NCBI RefSeq assembly: GCF_000024365.1
Contig: NC_013235.1
Location: 434,001 to 498,000, forward strand
Length of the DNA: 64,000 nt
Source of the DNA: Nakamurella multipartita DSM 44233
GTDB lineage: Bacteria > Actinomycetota > Actinomycetes > Mycobacteriales > Nakamurellaceae
Direction: 5' to 3'
A model generated the notes under the pieces. The model was given only the letters and a program-made list of their open reading frames with translations, searched no databases and was not told the DNA's origin. Within the stretch, counting starts at the first letter, position 1. Each line of letters opens with the position of its first letter. This document shows positions 18,310 to 27,154 of the stretch, piece by piece. The position numbers were made by a program, and so were the translations under genes.

Positions 18310-19347
18310 GACGACCTTTCCGGTGGCGTGCCGGATCTCCATGTGTCTGACCGCCGAGGCGGCGTCATGGAGCGGGTACACGCTTTCGACGACGGGGCGG
18401 ATGTCGCCGTCGGCGAGGGCCCGGCTGAGCTCGGTCAGGTTGCCGGTGTCGGGTACGCCGAGGGGCGCGACCAGGCGAGTTCGGGTGAACTTGGACCACA
18501 GCTGGGCGCGGATCAGCAGACCGAGGGGCCCGATGATGCGTCCGGTGCCGGGGACGCCGCCGCCGGACATGACCAGCGTGCCGCCCGGTGCCAGGGCCCG
18601 GCCGAGGTCGCGCAGACGACGGTTGCCGACGAGGTCGATGACGATGTCGTAGCGGCGGCCGTCGCGGGTGAAGTCGTGGACGGTGTAGTCGATGGTGTCG
18701 ACGGCACCGAGGTCCTCTGCTTGCTGCAGGTTGCGGGTACTGCAGACGGCGGTGACGTGCAGTCCTTGGGCTTTGGCGAGTTGGATGGCGAAGGTGCCGA
18801 CCCCGCCGGATGCTCCGTTGACCAGGATGCGCTGCCCGGGCTTGGGGTGGGCAGCGGCCAGGCAGGTCAGGGCGGTGACGCCCGCCAACGGTGTCGCCGC
18901 GGCCTGCTCGAACGTGACACCGTCGGGGATGCGGGCGAGGTGCTGGACGTCGGCGATGACGTGGTCGGCGAGCGTGCCGGCCGCTTCGCCGAAGACCGGG
19001 TCGCCCGATCGCCAGCCGGTGACGCCTGGTCCGATGGCCTGGATGGTGCCGGCGAAATCGGTGCCGCGGACCGGCATCTTCGGGCGGCGCGGAGAGAAGG
19101 TGCCGGCGTCGAGGAACCGGGCCACTCGGGGCTCGCCGCGCATGATGTGCCAGTCGCGGGCGTTGATCGACGCGGCGTGCACCCCGACGAGGACTTCCCC
19201 TTCGCCGGGAACGGGGACGGTCCGGTCGACGACGGCCAGGACATCGGGCGGGCCGTATCGGTCCTGGGTGACCACCCGCGAAGTGGCCGACGGGGTGGGA
19301 GCCGGAAGGGCGGCGCGCGCGGCGGAGCTGGGGTGGGTTCGGGGCAT
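18292..19347 (-). CDS. MDR-family NAD(P)-dependent oxidoreductase (second, convergent)
   Basis: A 351-residue zinc-free MDR reductase. It starts with RVVTQDRYGPPDVLAV and has GTDFAGTIQAIGPGV, the Rossmann motif ILVNGASGGVGTFAIQLAKA and the C-terminal ATGKVVVT. It is homologous to but clearly diverged from the convergent 17260 gene, so this is not a recent duplication. The start is ATG 19347 (MPRTHPSS); upstream sequence in this frame is antisense shadow. It lies 2 nt after the ABC permease gene on the same strand, so it is probably the last gene of that operon. Confidence 0.85.
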   Translation of the reverse strand: MPRTHPSSAARAALPAPTPSATSRVVTQDRYGPPDVLAVVDRTVPVPGEGEVLVGVHAASINARDWHIMRGEPRVARFLDAGTFSPRRPKMPVRGTDFAGTIQAIGPGVTGWRSGDPVFGEAAGTLADHVIADVQHLARIPDGVTFEQAAATPLAGVTALTCLAAAHPKPGQRILVNGASGGVGTFAIQLAKAQGLHVTAVCSTRNLQQAEDLGAVDTIDYTVHDFTRDGRRYDIVIDLVGNRRLRDLGRALAPGGTLVMSGGGVPGTGRIIGPLGLLIRAQLWSKFTRTRLVAPLGVPDTGNLTELSRALADGDIRPVVESVYPLHDAASAVRHMEIRHATGKVVVTTTG

Positions 19348-19349
19348 GG

Positions 19350-20204
19350 CTATTTCACCTCGGCGCGAAGCAGGTTCAGGACGGCGACGGTGAGGGGCAG
19401 GGCGAGCCACACGGCGGTGGTGGTGGCGAGTTGGGTCCACTGCTCGCCGGTGAGGTCGCCGGCTTGCAGCAGCAGGTCCTGGTTGTACTTGGGGTCCAGC
19501 CAGCCGCGGGCGTCCCGGAACCAGGCCTGGTTGAAGGCGAGGAACGCCAGCAGGCCGGGGACGACGAACGCGTAGACCATGTAGGCGACGATGGCGCCGG
19601 GGCTGTTGCGGAGGAGCGCTCCGAGGGTGAAACCGACCAGGATCAGCAGGATGTTGCCCAGGGCGAAGTAGACGACGTCGATGAGGTTCTGGTCCCAGAC
19701 GGTGTCGATGCCGGCCATCGCGGCGCCCACGATGGTGCCCAGGGCGCCGGCGGTGAACGCGACGCCGGTGGCAGCGACGGCGACGAGGACGGCGCCGATG
19801 CCTTTGGCGAGGAGAACGCGGCCGCGGTGCGGGAGCAGGGTGAACGTCGTCAGGCCGGTGCGTTGGCTCCACTCGGCCGTGACCGACAGGACCGCGATGA
19901 TGGGCAGGATGACCGTCATGGGGACACCGATGGCCAGGGTGAAGCGGCTGTAGGTGAACTCGGTCTGCGGTGCCCAGGCGATGACGGCGCCGGTGGTGAG
20001 CACGGCGGCGATGCCGATGCTGGCGAGCAGCCAGAGGCCGGCGCGGGTATCGAATGACTTGCGCAGCTCGACGGTGACCACCCGGCGCAGCGGGATACGG
20101 CGGGGTGTGTGAGTCACCGGCTCGATGTCCAGCCGTGGTCGGTTCGGGGGCCGGGCCGGCCGTTCCCACGGCTGGGTGTGACTGGTGACGGGGCTGGTGC
20201 TCAT
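19350..20204 (-). CDS. ABC-2 type transporter permease
   Basis: A 284-residue membrane protein. A soluble proline-rich N-terminus of about 40 residues is followed by VVTVELRKSFDTRAGLWLL and five to six membrane helices, as in ABC-2 permeases of antibiotic or peptide exporters. Its ATG at 20204 overlaps the end of the ATPase gene (stop at 20201), so both are coupled. With the ATPase it would form an exporter; substrate unknown. Confidence 0.85.
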   Translation of the reverse strand: MSTSPVTSHTQPWERPARPPNRPRLDIEPVTHTPRRIPLRRVVTVELRKSFDTRAGLWLLASIGIAAVLTTGAVIAWAPQTEFTYSRFTLAIGVPMTVILPIIAVLSVTAEWSQRTGLTTFTLLPHRGRVLLAKGIGAVLVAVAATGVAFTAGALGTIVGAAMAGIDTVWDQNLIDVVYFALGNILLILVGFTLGALLRNSPGAIVAYMVYAFVVPGLLAFLAFNQAWFRDARGWLDPKYNQDLLLQAGDLTGEQWTQLATTTAVWLALPLTVAVLNLLRAEVK

Positions 20205-21195
20205 GCGGCTGCGCCTTCCTGGGAGTCGGTCGCACCGGTGTGCGCGCCGGGACGGGATGGGCGGTGGTGTTCGCGTTGGGTGTCGGCGGTGAGCTGCAGG
20301 AACATTTCCTCCAGACCGGCGCCTTCGGCGTCGCGGAGTTCGATGAGGGCGACGTCGGCCCGGTGGGCGATGTGTCCGACCAGTTCCGGGTCGGCCTCGA
20401 CCCGCAGCGTCCGGCCGGGTCCACGGTCGGGGCGCTGGTCGCCTGTGGATGGGACGCCGGTCTCGGTGTAGGTGACGCCGGCGCTGGCAAGGGCGGCGGT
20501 CAGCTGGTCGGGGTGTCGGGTGCGGACGAGGGTTCCGGCGCGGGTGAGGAGCTGTGCCTTGCTGCCGTCGGCGACGATCCGGCCGTTTCCGATGACGACG
20601 AGGTCATCGGCGACGACCTCGATCTCGTGGAGTAGGTGAGAGGAGAGCAGGACGGTGGCGCCGCGGTCGGCATAACCGCGGAGCAGCTGACGCATCCAGC
20701 GGATGCCGGCGGGGTCGAGCCCGTTGGCGGGTTCATCGAGGATGAGGACCTCGGGCTCGCCCAGGAGGGCGTGGGCGATGCCGAGGCGTTGCCGCATCCC
20801 GAGCGAGTAGTCGCGGAAGCGGCGGGTGGCTTCGTCGTCGGTGAGGCTGACCAGCTCCAGCATCTCCTCGACGCGCCGGGGGGGGGCAGGCCCATCATTT
20901 TGGTGGCGAGGGTGAGGACTTCGCGTCCGGTGCGGCCGGCGTGCTGGGCGGACGCGTCCAGCAGGACGCCGACTTCCAGTCCGGGGCTGGGCAGGTCGAT
21001 GAAGCGGCGGCCCAGAACGTGTGCGGTGCCGTGGGTGGGCGGGGTGAGGCCGACGATGATGCGCATCGTGGTGGACTTCCCGGCGCCATTCGGGCCCAGG
21101 AATCCGGTGACGCGCCCAGGGTGGGCGGTGAAGGTGACATCGTTGACGGCGGAGTACTTGCCGTAACGCTTGGTGACTGATTCGACGGTAATCAT
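20201..21195 (-). pseudogene. ABC transporter ATP-binding protein, frameshifted
   Basis: Two overlapping frames together give one complete ATPase of about 330 residues. The first holds MITVESVTKRYGKYSAVNDV and Walker A GFLGPNGAGKSTTMRI. After a run of eight G at 20879-20886, the second holds the signature YSLGMRQRLGIAHALL, Walker B VLILDEPANGLDP and the H-loop LLSSHLLHEIE. With seven bases in the run the frame would be continuous (LPPRRVEEMLELVSL). This is therefore a one-base insertion or a homopolymer sequencing error. If real, the exporter is inactive. It is the first gene of the exporter operon. Confidence 0.8.
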
Positions 21196-21298
21196 GGATC
21201 TCCTAGTGCTTTCGGCGGTCGGGTGGTCGACTCGGGGTGCGACGCGGGCGGTTGTCGAGCCGGCCGGGGGACGCGGCTGGGGTGGGCGAGCGGTCCGG

Positions 21299-22042
21299 TC
21301 AGTCGACCGTGGTCAGGCCCGCGGTCACCGCACAGGGGCGGAAGCCCTTGACGGTGAGGTAGAAACCGACGCCGAGCTCCCAGAATGCGATGGGCAGGGT
21401 AGCCAGCATGGTGACGGTGGAGGTCTGCTCGTTGTAGCCGAACATCGTGGCCACGTTCGCGGCGAACAGCAGTGGGGCGCCGATGAGCCCGACTGCGGGG
21501 ATGACGCGGGGAACGAGGCCGGACCTGTACATGATGGTGCCGAGCATGAGCGCGTTGAACGTCGCCATGAACCCGGGGCCGAACAGGAACGACCAGTCGC
21601 GGACCGCGACAAGGCCTTGGCCGACGGCGGTCAGGGCCGCGGGATCGCTGCCGGCGGTACCAACGAGGTCCTGCAGGGTGACGACGGCCAGGAGGGAACA
21701 GACCCCCACCATGATGACGGCGGCCTCGACGAGTCGGGTGGTGACGTACCCGATGGCCAATGCCTGGCTCTGCCGTTTGACGACGGGGTAGAGGGCGACC
21801 GCGGCGCCCACACCGGTCATGGCGGTGACCCAGTCGCCGATTCCTGCCCAGAGCAGCTGGGTCTCGTGGCCGGGGATGAAGCTCAGGTCGTCGTTGATCG
21901 AGGAACGGATGAGCACCCAGGCCGGGATGGAGGCCACGAAGGTCGCGATGTAGAACAGGCCGCCGGCCAGGGAGTACCGGCGAGTCGGGTCTTTCACAGG
22001 ACGACGGGCGGCGCCGTGGCTGGGACGGATGGTCGTGGACAT
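21299..22042 (-). CDS. DUF4386 family membrane protein
   Basis: A 247-residue protein with about six membrane helices and the DUF4386 pattern RRYSLAGGLFYIATFVASIP, GWNFLLGPG-like FLFGPGFMATFNALMLGTIM and GLVPRVIPAVGLIGAPLLFA. The family has no established function. It is in the same orientation as the exporter genes downstream and a small conserved gene upstream, and may be under the LuxR regulators that flank the block. Confidence 0.83.
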   Translation of the reverse strand: MSTTIRPSHGAARRPVKDPTRRYSLAGGLFYIATFVASIPAWVLIRSSINDDLSFIPGHETQLLWAGIGDWVTAMTGVGAAVALYPVVKRQSQALAIGYVTTRLVEAAVIMVGVCSLLAVVTLQDLVGTAGSDPAALTAVGQGLVAVRDWSFLFGPGFMATFNALMLGTIMYRSGLVPRVIPAVGLIGAPLLFAANVATMFGYNEQTSTVTMLATLPIAFWELGVGFYLTVKGFRPCAVTAGLTTVD

Positions 22043-22058
22043 GGCTTGTCTCCTGGGT

Positions 22059-22430
22059 CTAGTCGGTGCCGGGGTGTGCAGGTGCAGGCGGCTCAGTCGG
22101 CGGGAGAGCCGGGCCAGCCGGGTCGACGGGGCGAGCGGGCTGGGTGGGGGCAGGTGTGGCAGCGGGTGGCAGCGCGGTCACGGCGATGAGCGGAATGCCG
22201 AGGTCGCGGAGCCGTTGGAGGACGCCGTGGAGCGCGGCTTGGTCGATGAGCGGGCCGCGCAGGGTGCTGCTGCCATCCTGGTTGGCGGTGAGGTTCATGC
22301 CGTCGAACCAGGCGGCCCACCGTTGCTCCAGCACCCCGTGGAGGCGGATCTCGTACCAGTTGCCTTCGGGCGGCCGGGTGGCGGGCGGGGTGTTCACCGG
22401 AGGCTCCTTGGACGACGGCTTGGTGACCAT
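22059..22430 (-). CDS. Small conserved hypothetical protein
   Basis: A 123-residue protein whose core GNWYEIRLHGVLEQRWAAWF, DGMNLTANQDG and LRGPLIDQAALHGVLQRLRD is a compact globular module. It follows a Pro-rich start and precedes a Pro-rich tail of about 30 residues. The core is reminiscent of small proteins found beside LuxR regulators and DUF4386 genes in actinobacteria, but no function is known. It lies between the MalT-like regulator and DUF4386 on the same strand, with a 16-nt gap to the latter. Confidence 0.7.
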   Translation of the reverse strand: MVTKPSSKEPPVNTPPATRPPEGNWYEIRLHGVLEQRWAAWFDGMNLTANQDGSSTLRGPLIDQAALHGVLQRLRDLGIPLIAVTALPPAATPAPTQPARPVDPAGPALPPTEPPAPAHPGTD

Positions 22431-22616
22431 GGAGGGCGCTTGGTTGGCCCTGACGGTCGTTTGTTGATGCCGTGAACCTAGAAGCGGATGTGATGAGCTG
22501 ACTTCACATCATGTGGTGAATTCGGTGGTGAACCGCCGGCCGGAACGGCGCCGCTTCGACCCACCACGCGGATTCGCGGGACCGAGCGGGAGCCACTGCG
22601 GCTCAACGGGACTCGG

Positions 22617-25600
22617 TCAGGCTCGGCGGGGTACCGTTCCCTGCAGCAGGTGGAGTTCTTCCGCGCGGCGGACTGCGGCGCGCCGGTTGGTGACGCCAAG
22701 CTTGGCGTAGAGATTCTTGGTGTGGGTCCTGATCGTGTTGAGGGACACGACGAGGTGGCGAGCGATGTCGGGACCGCTCAGGTCCGTGGCGAGCAGTCGT
22801 AGGACGTCGAGCTCCCGCTGACTGAGTCGTTCGACGACCACCTCCATTCGCCTATCAGTCTGCGGACCGGCGTCGGTGGGGGCGACGGTGCCGGTGAGGT
22901 CGGGCGTTGTGCTGTGTGGTTGCTGGTTCAGGAGCGCGGTGACGTACTCGCTGTTCAGACCGGCCCGCAGCGCGTCACGCAGCAGGTCCGTGACGACCGA
23001 GCCCTCGTCCAGGAACGTTCGGGCGTACCCCTGCGGCTCGGCCAGGTCGAGGGCACGGTGGAAGGTTCGCAGGGACTCGTCGGTGCCCTGACCGGGACGG
23101 TTGCCGCGGCTACCTGCGGCGAGCCGCAGCGCGATGGCTCGCTGGATGAGGGCGTCGATGACGGTGCCTGTTCGTCCCCCAGCTTCGGCATGGGTCAGTA
23201 GCCGGTCGAGGAAGCCGAGTACCTGATCGACGCCGGGTGCGCGGTTCGGGTCTCCGGCGGGATGGCCATCGGCTGCGTGGTGGTGACGGAGGTGGGCACT
23301 GAGGTCGGCGCTGAGGTGAGCAAGGTGGGCGCGGACGAGGGTGAGGTGTTCATACTCCGTGGTGAAGGCCGGTTCGTCGCTCAGGGCCAATGCGCGGCCT
23401 CTGGCCCACGCGAAGACGCCGTCGAGTCTGCCCTGGGCCACCCAGAGGCGAGCGCGTGTCGCGGCGACGGGGATGACGTCGGGGTGGAAGTCGGCGACGT
23501 AGAGCCGTTGGGCGTTCTGGAGCAGCTGGTCGGCGGTTTCCAGGTCGCCGTCGGCGCGTGCGATCTGTGCCTGGACGACGTGTCGCCGGTACTGGGCTTG
23601 GGGCAGGCCGGCGGACTCGCCTGCGCTCTCGGCCAGTCTGAGCAGCCGTGTCGCTTCGGTCGGGTTTCCACGTTCGCGGTGGATGTCGGCGATGCCGATG
23701 TAGGTGTCGACGATGCCCCGCAGCCCGGTCAGCTCCGCTGCGCCGGTGTCGGCTGGTCCTTGCCTGGGCGGCGTCTGCGTGGGCTCGGCAGCATGCAGCT
23801 TGGTGGTGACGTATTGAAGAGCCTCCAGGTGCGTGTCGAGGGCGGATTGCAGGCGGCCTTGGGTCTTGCGGATGTCGGCCAGAACGACTGCGCAGCCCAG
23901 GACGTCGGTGAGGTAACCGGTCGCTTTGAACGCGCTCTGGGCGGCGGTATAGGCCTCGTGGGCGCCCTGCAGGTTGCCGGTGGCCCAGGAGGCGAGCCCG
24001 ACCAGTGCGGAGGCGGCGGCCCGACCGGTGCTGTCCCCGGCGTCGAGTCGTTGCAGTGCCAGGCGGGCGTGGGTGAGGGTGCCGCGGGTGTCATGCTGGG
24101 CTTGCGCCAGGCCGGAGCGGTAGACCTCGACCCAGCCGGGTAGCCGTCCGGTGGTGTCTGCGTGGGCGTCGCCGGGTGCGTTCAGTCGCTGTTCGGCCTG
24201 GTTGAGCAGCTGCGCCACGCCGGCGGTCTCACCGGTGGCCAGTGTTGCCCCGGCCAGGGCGATGCCCAGGGCTGGGCGCGCGGCAACCACGTCCGGGGGC
24301 AGCTGCTTGAGCCAGCCGCGCATGGTGGCCTCGGTCCGTTCCCGCAGCGATTGCTCGATGGCCTGTTCGATGAGGTCTGCGGCGAGGTCCATGTGGCTGC
24401 CGGCGAGGGCATGCCGGATGGCGTCCTCGGGCTGCTGATCATCGGCGTACCAGCGGCTGGCGGCCAGGTGCAGCTGGGGGATGAGGGTCGGTTGCTGGTC
24501 CAGCAGGCGAGCACGGAGAACGTCGGCGAACAGATGGTGGTAGCGGTACCAGCGCCGCTGGTTGTCCAGGGCGACGAGGAACATGTTGGCGCGTTCGAGC
24601 TGCTCGAGGGTGCGTCGGCCGTCGTCGCGGCCGGTGAGTGCGTCACACAGCGCACCGGTGAGCCGGTCCAGGACGGCGGTGTGCAGCAGGAACCGTCGAG
24701 TCTGCTCGGGCTGGCGGGCGAGGACCTCTTCGGCGAGGTAGTCGACGATGTAACGGTCGTCGCCGGTGAAGTCAGCGATGAAGGCGGCGACGTCGTCGCG
24801 GCCTTGCATCGACAGGGCGGCGAGCTGCAGGGCGGCAATCCATCCTTCGGCGCGCGAGCCGAGCGCGGTGACCTGTGGTTGGGTCAGGCCAAGCTGCATG
24901 AGGCCGTTGAGGTAGGTGTCGGCTTCGGCTGCGGTGAAACGCAGGTCGGCGGCGCGGATCTCGGTCAGCTCACCGCGGACCCGCATACGTGCCAGCGGCA
25001 GCGGCGGGTCGACGCGCGTGCTGACGGCGACATGGAGCTGCGGCGGGGCATGCTCGAGCAGGTAGGCGAGCTGGTCGTGCACGTCGGGGGACTCGACGAG
25101 GTGGTAGTCCTCCAGGACCAGCACGACGTCGTGGGGCAGGTCCGCGATGTCGTTGAGCAGCTCGGCGATCATGGGTGTCGCGTCGGCCGCGGTGGTCGCG
25201 GGGGCCTGCTGTTCCAGTCGGTGCAGTTGGTCGGCACCCAAGCCGGGGGACGCGTGCTGGAACGCGGTGAGCACGTAGGCGCAGAACCTGCCCGGCTCGT
25301 TGTCCGCGGGGTCAAGCGAGAGCCACGCGACGACCGCGGGCGGGTTGGTGGTCTGGGCGACGGCCGGGTCACCCGGCCCACGGCTGCCGGTGTCTTGGCC
25401 GGGCGCGGGTCCGGTGCCAGTCCTGTCGCCGGTGGCGGCGTCGGCCGAGAGCGTCTGGACCCACTGCGCCAGGGTCGTGGTCTTTCCGAACCCGGCGGGG
25501 GCGGAGATGAGGAGTAGCCGGCCGCCGCTCAGAAAGTCCGTCAGGTGCTCGGTGAGCCGGGGGCGCGGCACGGTCCGGCCGCGTACCCGGGCCGCGTACA

Positions 25601-25628
25601 GCTTCGTGTGCAGTATCGGGCTGCGCAT
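22617..25628 (-). CDS. MalT-like ATP-dependent LuxR-family regulator
   Basis: About 1003 residues. The N-terminus LHTKLYAARVRGRTVPRPRL and Walker A LISAPAGFGKTTTLAQW define the MalT subfamily of STAND regulators. The Walker B region VVLVLEDYHLV, winged-helix region, TPR-like helical middle and C-terminal LuxR HTH (LSQRELDVLRLLATDLSGPD ... NTIRTHTKNLYAKLGV) follow in order. ATG 25628 is chosen because AGGTGGAG lies 6 nt upstream. It is the first gene of the minus-strand block running to 18.3 kb and is the likely activator of the exporter operon; the inducer is unknown. Confidence 0.87.
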   Translation of the reverse strand: MRSPILHTKLYAARVRGRTVPRPRLTEHLTDFLSGGRLLLISAPAGFGKTTTLAQWVQTLSADAATGDRTGTGPAPGQDTGSRGPGDPAVAQTTNPPAVVAWLSLDPADNEPGRFCAYVLTAFQHASPGLGADQLHRLEQQAPATTAADATPMIAELLNDIADLPHDVVLVLEDYHLVESPDVHDQLAYLLEHAPPQLHVAVSTRVDPPLPLARMRVRGELTEIRAADLRFTAAEADTYLNGLMQLGLTQPQVTALGSRAEGWIAALQLAALSMQGRDDVAAFIADFTGDDRYIVDYLAEEVLARQPEQTRRFLLHTAVLDRLTGALCDALTGRDDGRRTLEQLERANMFLVALDNQRRWYRYHHLFADVLRARLLDQQPTLIPQLHLAASRWYADDQQPEDAIRHALAGSHMDLAADLIEQAIEQSLRERTEATMRGWLKQLPPDVVAARPALGIALAGATLATGETAGVAQLLNQAEQRLNAPGDAHADTTGRLPGWVEVYRSGLAQAQHDTRGTLTHARLALQRLDAGDSTGRAAASALVGLASWATGNLQGAHEAYTAAQSAFKATGYLTDVLGCAVVLADIRKTQGRLQSALDTHLEALQYVTTKLHAAEPTQTPPRQGPADTGAAELTGLRGIVDTYIGIADIHRERGNPTEATRLLRLAESAGESAGLPQAQYRRHVVQAQIARADGDLETADQLLQNAQRLYVADFHPDVIPVAATRARLWVAQGRLDGVFAWARGRALALSDEPAFTTEYEHLTLVRAHLAHLSADLSAHLRHHHAADGHPAGDPNRAPGVDQVLGFLDRLLTHAEAGGRTGTVIDALIQRAIALRLAAGSRGNRPGQGTDESLRTFHRALDLAEPQGYARTFLDEGSVVTDLLRDALRAGLNSEYVTALLNQQPHSTTPDLTGTVAPTDAGPQTDRRMEVVVERLSQRELDVLRLLATDLSGPDIARHLVVSLNTIRTHTKNLYAKLGVTNRRAAVRRAEELHLLQGTVPRRA

Positions 25629-25901
25629 CGCCGACTCCACCTGACGCCGAGCTGGCGAACCAACCCCTGGAAGGCCGCCCGGCGCGGACTTGTCCCGTCC
25701 GGGTCGGCGTCAGAGTCCCACACTTCCGCTGGCTGGTGTAGAGGCATCACGTCAAGCGACGATTCACCTGACCGGTCCTTGTGGGGGTTGCGGATGGGTT
25801 TGTCAACGTTGGTTGGCCCCACCATGTCAGGTTTGGTTGGCTCCACCCGTGGGCGAGGTTGGTTTAGCGGATCCCCGCCTGGAGCTTGACGTTGATGGGT
25901 C

Positions 25902-26693
25902 TTAGCTGGCGGCTTGTTGGGCCTTGGTCCGGGCCAGCCGGTAGGAGTCGGTTCCGGTCTCGATGATGTTCCCGCCGAAGGTGAGCCGGTCGACGATCGC
26001 GGCGCAGAGGCGGGCGTCGGTGAACGTTTTTGTCCAGCCGGAGAAGGAATCGTTGGAGGCGATGGCCACGGAGTTCTTCTCTTCCCGTTCGGTGAGAACC
26101 TGGAAAAGTAGCTCCGCGCCGCGTTTGTCGAGTTCCATATAGCCGAGTTCATCGATGCAGAGAAGATCAACCCGTCCGTATCGGGCAATGGTCTTGGCCA
26201 GGATCTTGTCGTCGGCGGCCTCCACGAGTTCGTTCACCAGCTTGGTGGCCAGGGTGTATTTCACCCGGAACCCGTTCTCCGCGGCGGCGGTGCCCAACCC
26301 GATCAGCAGATGCGACTTGCCGGTGCCGGAGTCTCCGATCAGGCATAACGGTTGCCCGGCGCGGATCCAGCCGCATCCGGCCAGGGTGTGGATGGTCGCC
26401 GAGTTGATGTTCGGGTTCGCGTCGAAGTCGAAATCGGCCAGCCACTTCTCTCGTGGAAAGCCGGCCGCCTTGACCCGGCGGACAGAGCGGCGACGGGCCC
26501 GGTCGTCGCATTCGGCCAGGAGTAGCTCGGCGAGGAATCCCTGGTAGGTGAGTTGTTCCTTCTCCGCGACGGTGACCATGTCGGTGACCAGCCCGCGGAC
26601 GGTCGGCAGGCGTAGTTGCCGGCAGGCCGTGTCGATCGCCGCGGACGCGGCCTGCTCGGTCAGGCCGCGGCGGCGGCGAATCGGTGCGGTCAT
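25902..26693 (-). CDS. istB: IS21-family ATP-binding protein IstB
   Basis: A 263-residue AAA+ helper ATPase. Walker A is CLIGDSGTGKSHLLIGLG, Walker B VDLLCIDELGYMELDKRGAE, and a sensor-like motif follows in NSVAIASNDSFSGW. IstB regulates IstA transposase and target choice in IS21 elements. The ATG at 26693 overlaps the istA stop (ATGA), the standard istAB arrangement. The protein looks intact, unlike istA. Confidence 0.9.
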   Translation of the reverse strand: MTAPIRRRRGLTEQAASAAIDTACRQLRLPTVRGLVTDMVTVAEKEQLTYQGFLAELLLAECDDRARRRSVRRVKAAGFPREKWLADFDFDANPNINSATIHTLAGCGWIRAGQPLCLIGDSGTGKSHLLIGLGTAAAENGFRVKYTLATKLVNELVEAADDKILAKTIARYGRVDLLCIDELGYMELDKRGAELLFQVLTEREEKNSVAIASNDSFSGWTKTFTDARLCAAIVDRLTFGGNIIETGTDSYRLARTKAQQAAS

Positions 26694-27154
26694 GACACGT
26701 TGCCTTTCGACAGGTCCGCCGCCGGCGGCGCGGTCTTGCGGCGGGTGAGCAGCTCGTCGTAACGGTCGACCGACGGCAACGGCCGGGAATCCGGCGGCAG
26801 CCCGGCGATCACCGCGGTCGGGTCGGACAGCCGCCGCTCGGTCAGACTGACCACCCGCTGCCCGGCACTGTCGTCCTGACCGACGGGATGCTCGGGTTGC
26901 GTGGCCCCACGCTGCTGTTTGCGGGCTTCCACGGCCACCACATCGGCCTGGGTCGCGCCGACTCGCAGGGCGGCGGTCAACCCGGCGACGACGTCGACCG
27001 CCGGCATGTGCCGATGCAGCAGCAGCACGTCGATCAGTTCCCGGGTGCCGGCGGCGTCGCCGTGAGCCTTGCGGGCCGCCGCCCAGAACGCCTCGTGCGC
27101 ACTGGTGAACGCCCCGCAGGCGCGAGCCTGGACCAGGGCGGTCGCCCCGGGCAG
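26690..27154 (-). pseudogene. istA: IstA transposase, C-terminal fragment
   Basis: From the IS256 junction the frame continues LPGATALVQARACGAFTSAH through LLLHRHMPAVDVVAGLTAAL to the stop at 26690, joining seamlessly to the N-terminal part on the far side of the insertion (YKPGALPG). It is about 150 residues of the IstA C-terminus, cut off from its start. Confidence 0.8.

Noticed and set aside
17260..19347. Recent inverted duplication of the two MDR reductase genes
   Set aside because: The two proteins share only family motifs and differ throughout, so they are ordinary paralogues or independent acquisitions.
18292..20490. A 732-codon open frame that looks like a fusion to the MDR reductase
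   Set aside because: The upstream 380 codons are a wrong-frame reading of the ABC permease and ATPase. The reductase starts at 19347.
23262..25517. Long plus-strand open frames opposite the MalT-like regulator
   Set aside because: They are antisense shadows of a well-conserved gene, rich in Gly, Val and Arg and without motifs; GC-rich third positions open such frames.
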